Shown in pieces: positions 62,449 to 64,000 of a DNA stretch of 64,000 nucleotides. Position 1 is the first letter of the stretch, and each line of letters begins with the position of its first letter. The position numbers and the translations under genes are program-made. The DNA lies in contig NC_086258.1 of NCBI RefSeq assembly GCF_021018805.1, positions 15,834,692 through 15,898,691 of the forward strand. The letters are read 5' to 3'. Below the pieces are notes generated by a model. The model was not told the DNA's origin. It made no database searches and was given only the letters and a program-made list of their open reading frames with translations. The stretch comes from Prinia subflava (taxonomy: Eukaryota; Chordata; Aves; Passeriformes; Cisticolidae).

Positions 62449-64000
62449 CTGCCCGAGGCAAAGGAAAGGGAAAAAAAGAATTAAAAATCCTAACTGTGCT
62501 CTCTCAGGGTGTCAGTTGTGGAGATGAATGATAAGACACTCAAACACTGCAGAATCACAGGTAGCATTCCTTAATTTACACAAACCACACTCACACCAAC
62601 CATTGCAAACAGAACAGTGTTTGATCCCTTTGATCTCTGCAATACAGGGGCACAGCCCCCACCACTGCCTCACTCCTACACAACCCCTACCTCTCCACTC
62701 ACCTTCATTTCCCAAGATATAAGTGTCCCTAAAGCCTAAATTACAAATTGCAGAATAACAAAGACCCCTCTGAGTGATGTAGAGCCAACGTGATTTGATC
62801 CTGCTTGAAGCTGATTAAACTCAGCAGGATACTTGGACATAATCCTGTCCAACGTCTGCTTGAAGAACAGACAATATTAGTCTAAAGGTCAGAAGAGACT
62901 TGTGACAAGTCTCAAGCTCCAACTCTTCATTTAAGTGGGAAGTCTGGATAAACTTAATCTATGGATTTTGGAGAAAGTAACACATCTTAGAGAATCAGCA
63001 GATAGGAGAATTAGGAGAGTTTATTACGCAGAATTTTGCATAATTGCTTGGTGAAGTGGAAGACAGGCTGTTTCTACTACTCCCCTCTGCAGATTTTGCA
63101 TGTTCAAAGAAAAAAATTCTTTAGCAACAGGAACTTTAACTCAGCCAACATTTTTTCTCCTTCACACTGCATTTGCAAATGCAGGCTGGCTCTGCTTAAA
63201 GAAACAAAAGAAAAGGAGTGGGGAAATGGCTCTATTTGCACACGGCTATTCAGAAATTGCTTTGATATTCAAAGTGATCTGATTTTTCCTGAAAAAAATA
63301 CAATACTTCATGTAAATCAATTATTTATTTAAAAAGGATTTTGCATCCCTTTGCTAAATCTGTGTCAAGATGGCAGAGTGCTGTACTTTTCAGTACTTAT
63401 CTTCACAGCCCAGGACAAAACACACAAAAATGTGTTCAGCCTAATGGCTGTAAGTACATTTTAAACCTTCCTGATCCACATTCTGCTACCTGATCTACAT
63501 TTAAAAAAAGTGTATTTCTTATGACTCCATTAACACAGGCAGATTGGCAAGTGTCAATACTCAATAGAGAAGGAAATTGAGACACTCATTTCAGGCAGGA
63601 TTTGCCTGAAAACTGGAGTTTTACAATGCTGGAGTAGCAGCTGGAATAACAATCATGAGTGATCCCAATACATCTGTGCTAATTCTTACCATCTGCTGGT
63701 CTGGACCCAAATTCCTGCACATCCATCCACTATCTGTTCACTGTGTCTATTCACCATCCAGTACAAAAGTTTGTTATTCTTCTTGGCTGATCCTAAACTA
63801 TTCTTTAACTACAGTTATTGGCCAGCACATTATTTCCAGTGAAATATGATATCTTAAGGCTCATCCAAAACAAGGGAGGGGAAAGAGAGGAGCCTGGCCA
63901 CTAATGAAGATAAAGAACTATAAACACATTACACAATGTGTAACAAGGTGGTCAAGTTCACCGTGTTACAGTTTTTATTGAGGGACTCCAGATAACCTGG
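62449..64000 (-). other. TOM1L1: TOM1L1 intron continuing beyond the window
   Basis: Upstream of the GAT-domain exon. I looked on the minus strand for the preceding exon (human ELDMVKMNVRVMSAILMEN-like) and did not find it. No repeat family recognised. Confidence 0.65.

Overview
The window is vertebrate nuclear DNA, almost certainly from a bird. It has AT-rich introns, split genes with standard GT-AG junctions, one strong CpG island, and three pieces of the CR1 retroposon that is typical of birds and other sauropsids. The species cannot be named from the sequence. There is no bacterial, plasmid or phage content and no CRISPR array, tRNA or rRNA gene was seen.

Three protein genes account for the coding content, in the order STXBP4 (minus strand), COX11 (plus strand), TOM1L1 (minus strand). 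From memory, this is the same local order and relative orientation as on human chromosome 17q22. STXBP4 starts at about 48.6-48.7 kb in the CpG island and runs leftwards off the window. I could assemble 19 consecutive coding exons (39,759 down to 14,298), every junction in phase, giving 645 residues plus one base. Only the C-terminal WW-domain exon(s) are missing, presumably left of position 1. COX11 is complete in four exons (49,209-51,489, 231 residues). TOM1L1 is represented by its last eight coding exons (62,448 down to 54,751, 227 residues including part of the GAT domain, the C-terminal tail and the stop). Its VHS domain and 5' end lie beyond 64,000.

STXBP4 and COX11 are head to head and share a GC-rich promoter (about 48.4-49.2 kb) that contains an unusual tandem array of GC-box-like units. 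COX11 and TOM1L1 converge tail to tail between 51.5 and 54.75 kb. The proteins act in different places: COX11 delivers copper to cytochrome c oxidase in mitochondria, STXBP4 regulates syntaxin-4-dependent vesicle fusion, and TOM1L1 is an endosomal clathrin/ubiquitin adaptor that is a Src-family kinase substrate. Nothing in the sequence suggests a joint pathway beyond the shared promoter.

The most notable observations are: (1) this STXBP4 encodes an extra N-terminal PDZ domain on six exons upstream of the single PDZ known from the human protein; (2) a repeated GC-box array forms the bidirectional promoter; (3) there is a 16-bp G-rich minisatellite of 23 copies open in all three forward frames, and a pentamer array of about 36 copies inside an STXBP4 intron; (4) TOM1L1 carries two adjacent YSN motifs where the human protein, as I recall it, has one YxN; (5) a plus-strand exon-like open segment lies at 43.1-43.4 kb. 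Most other open reading frames are chance frames in introns or in repeats.
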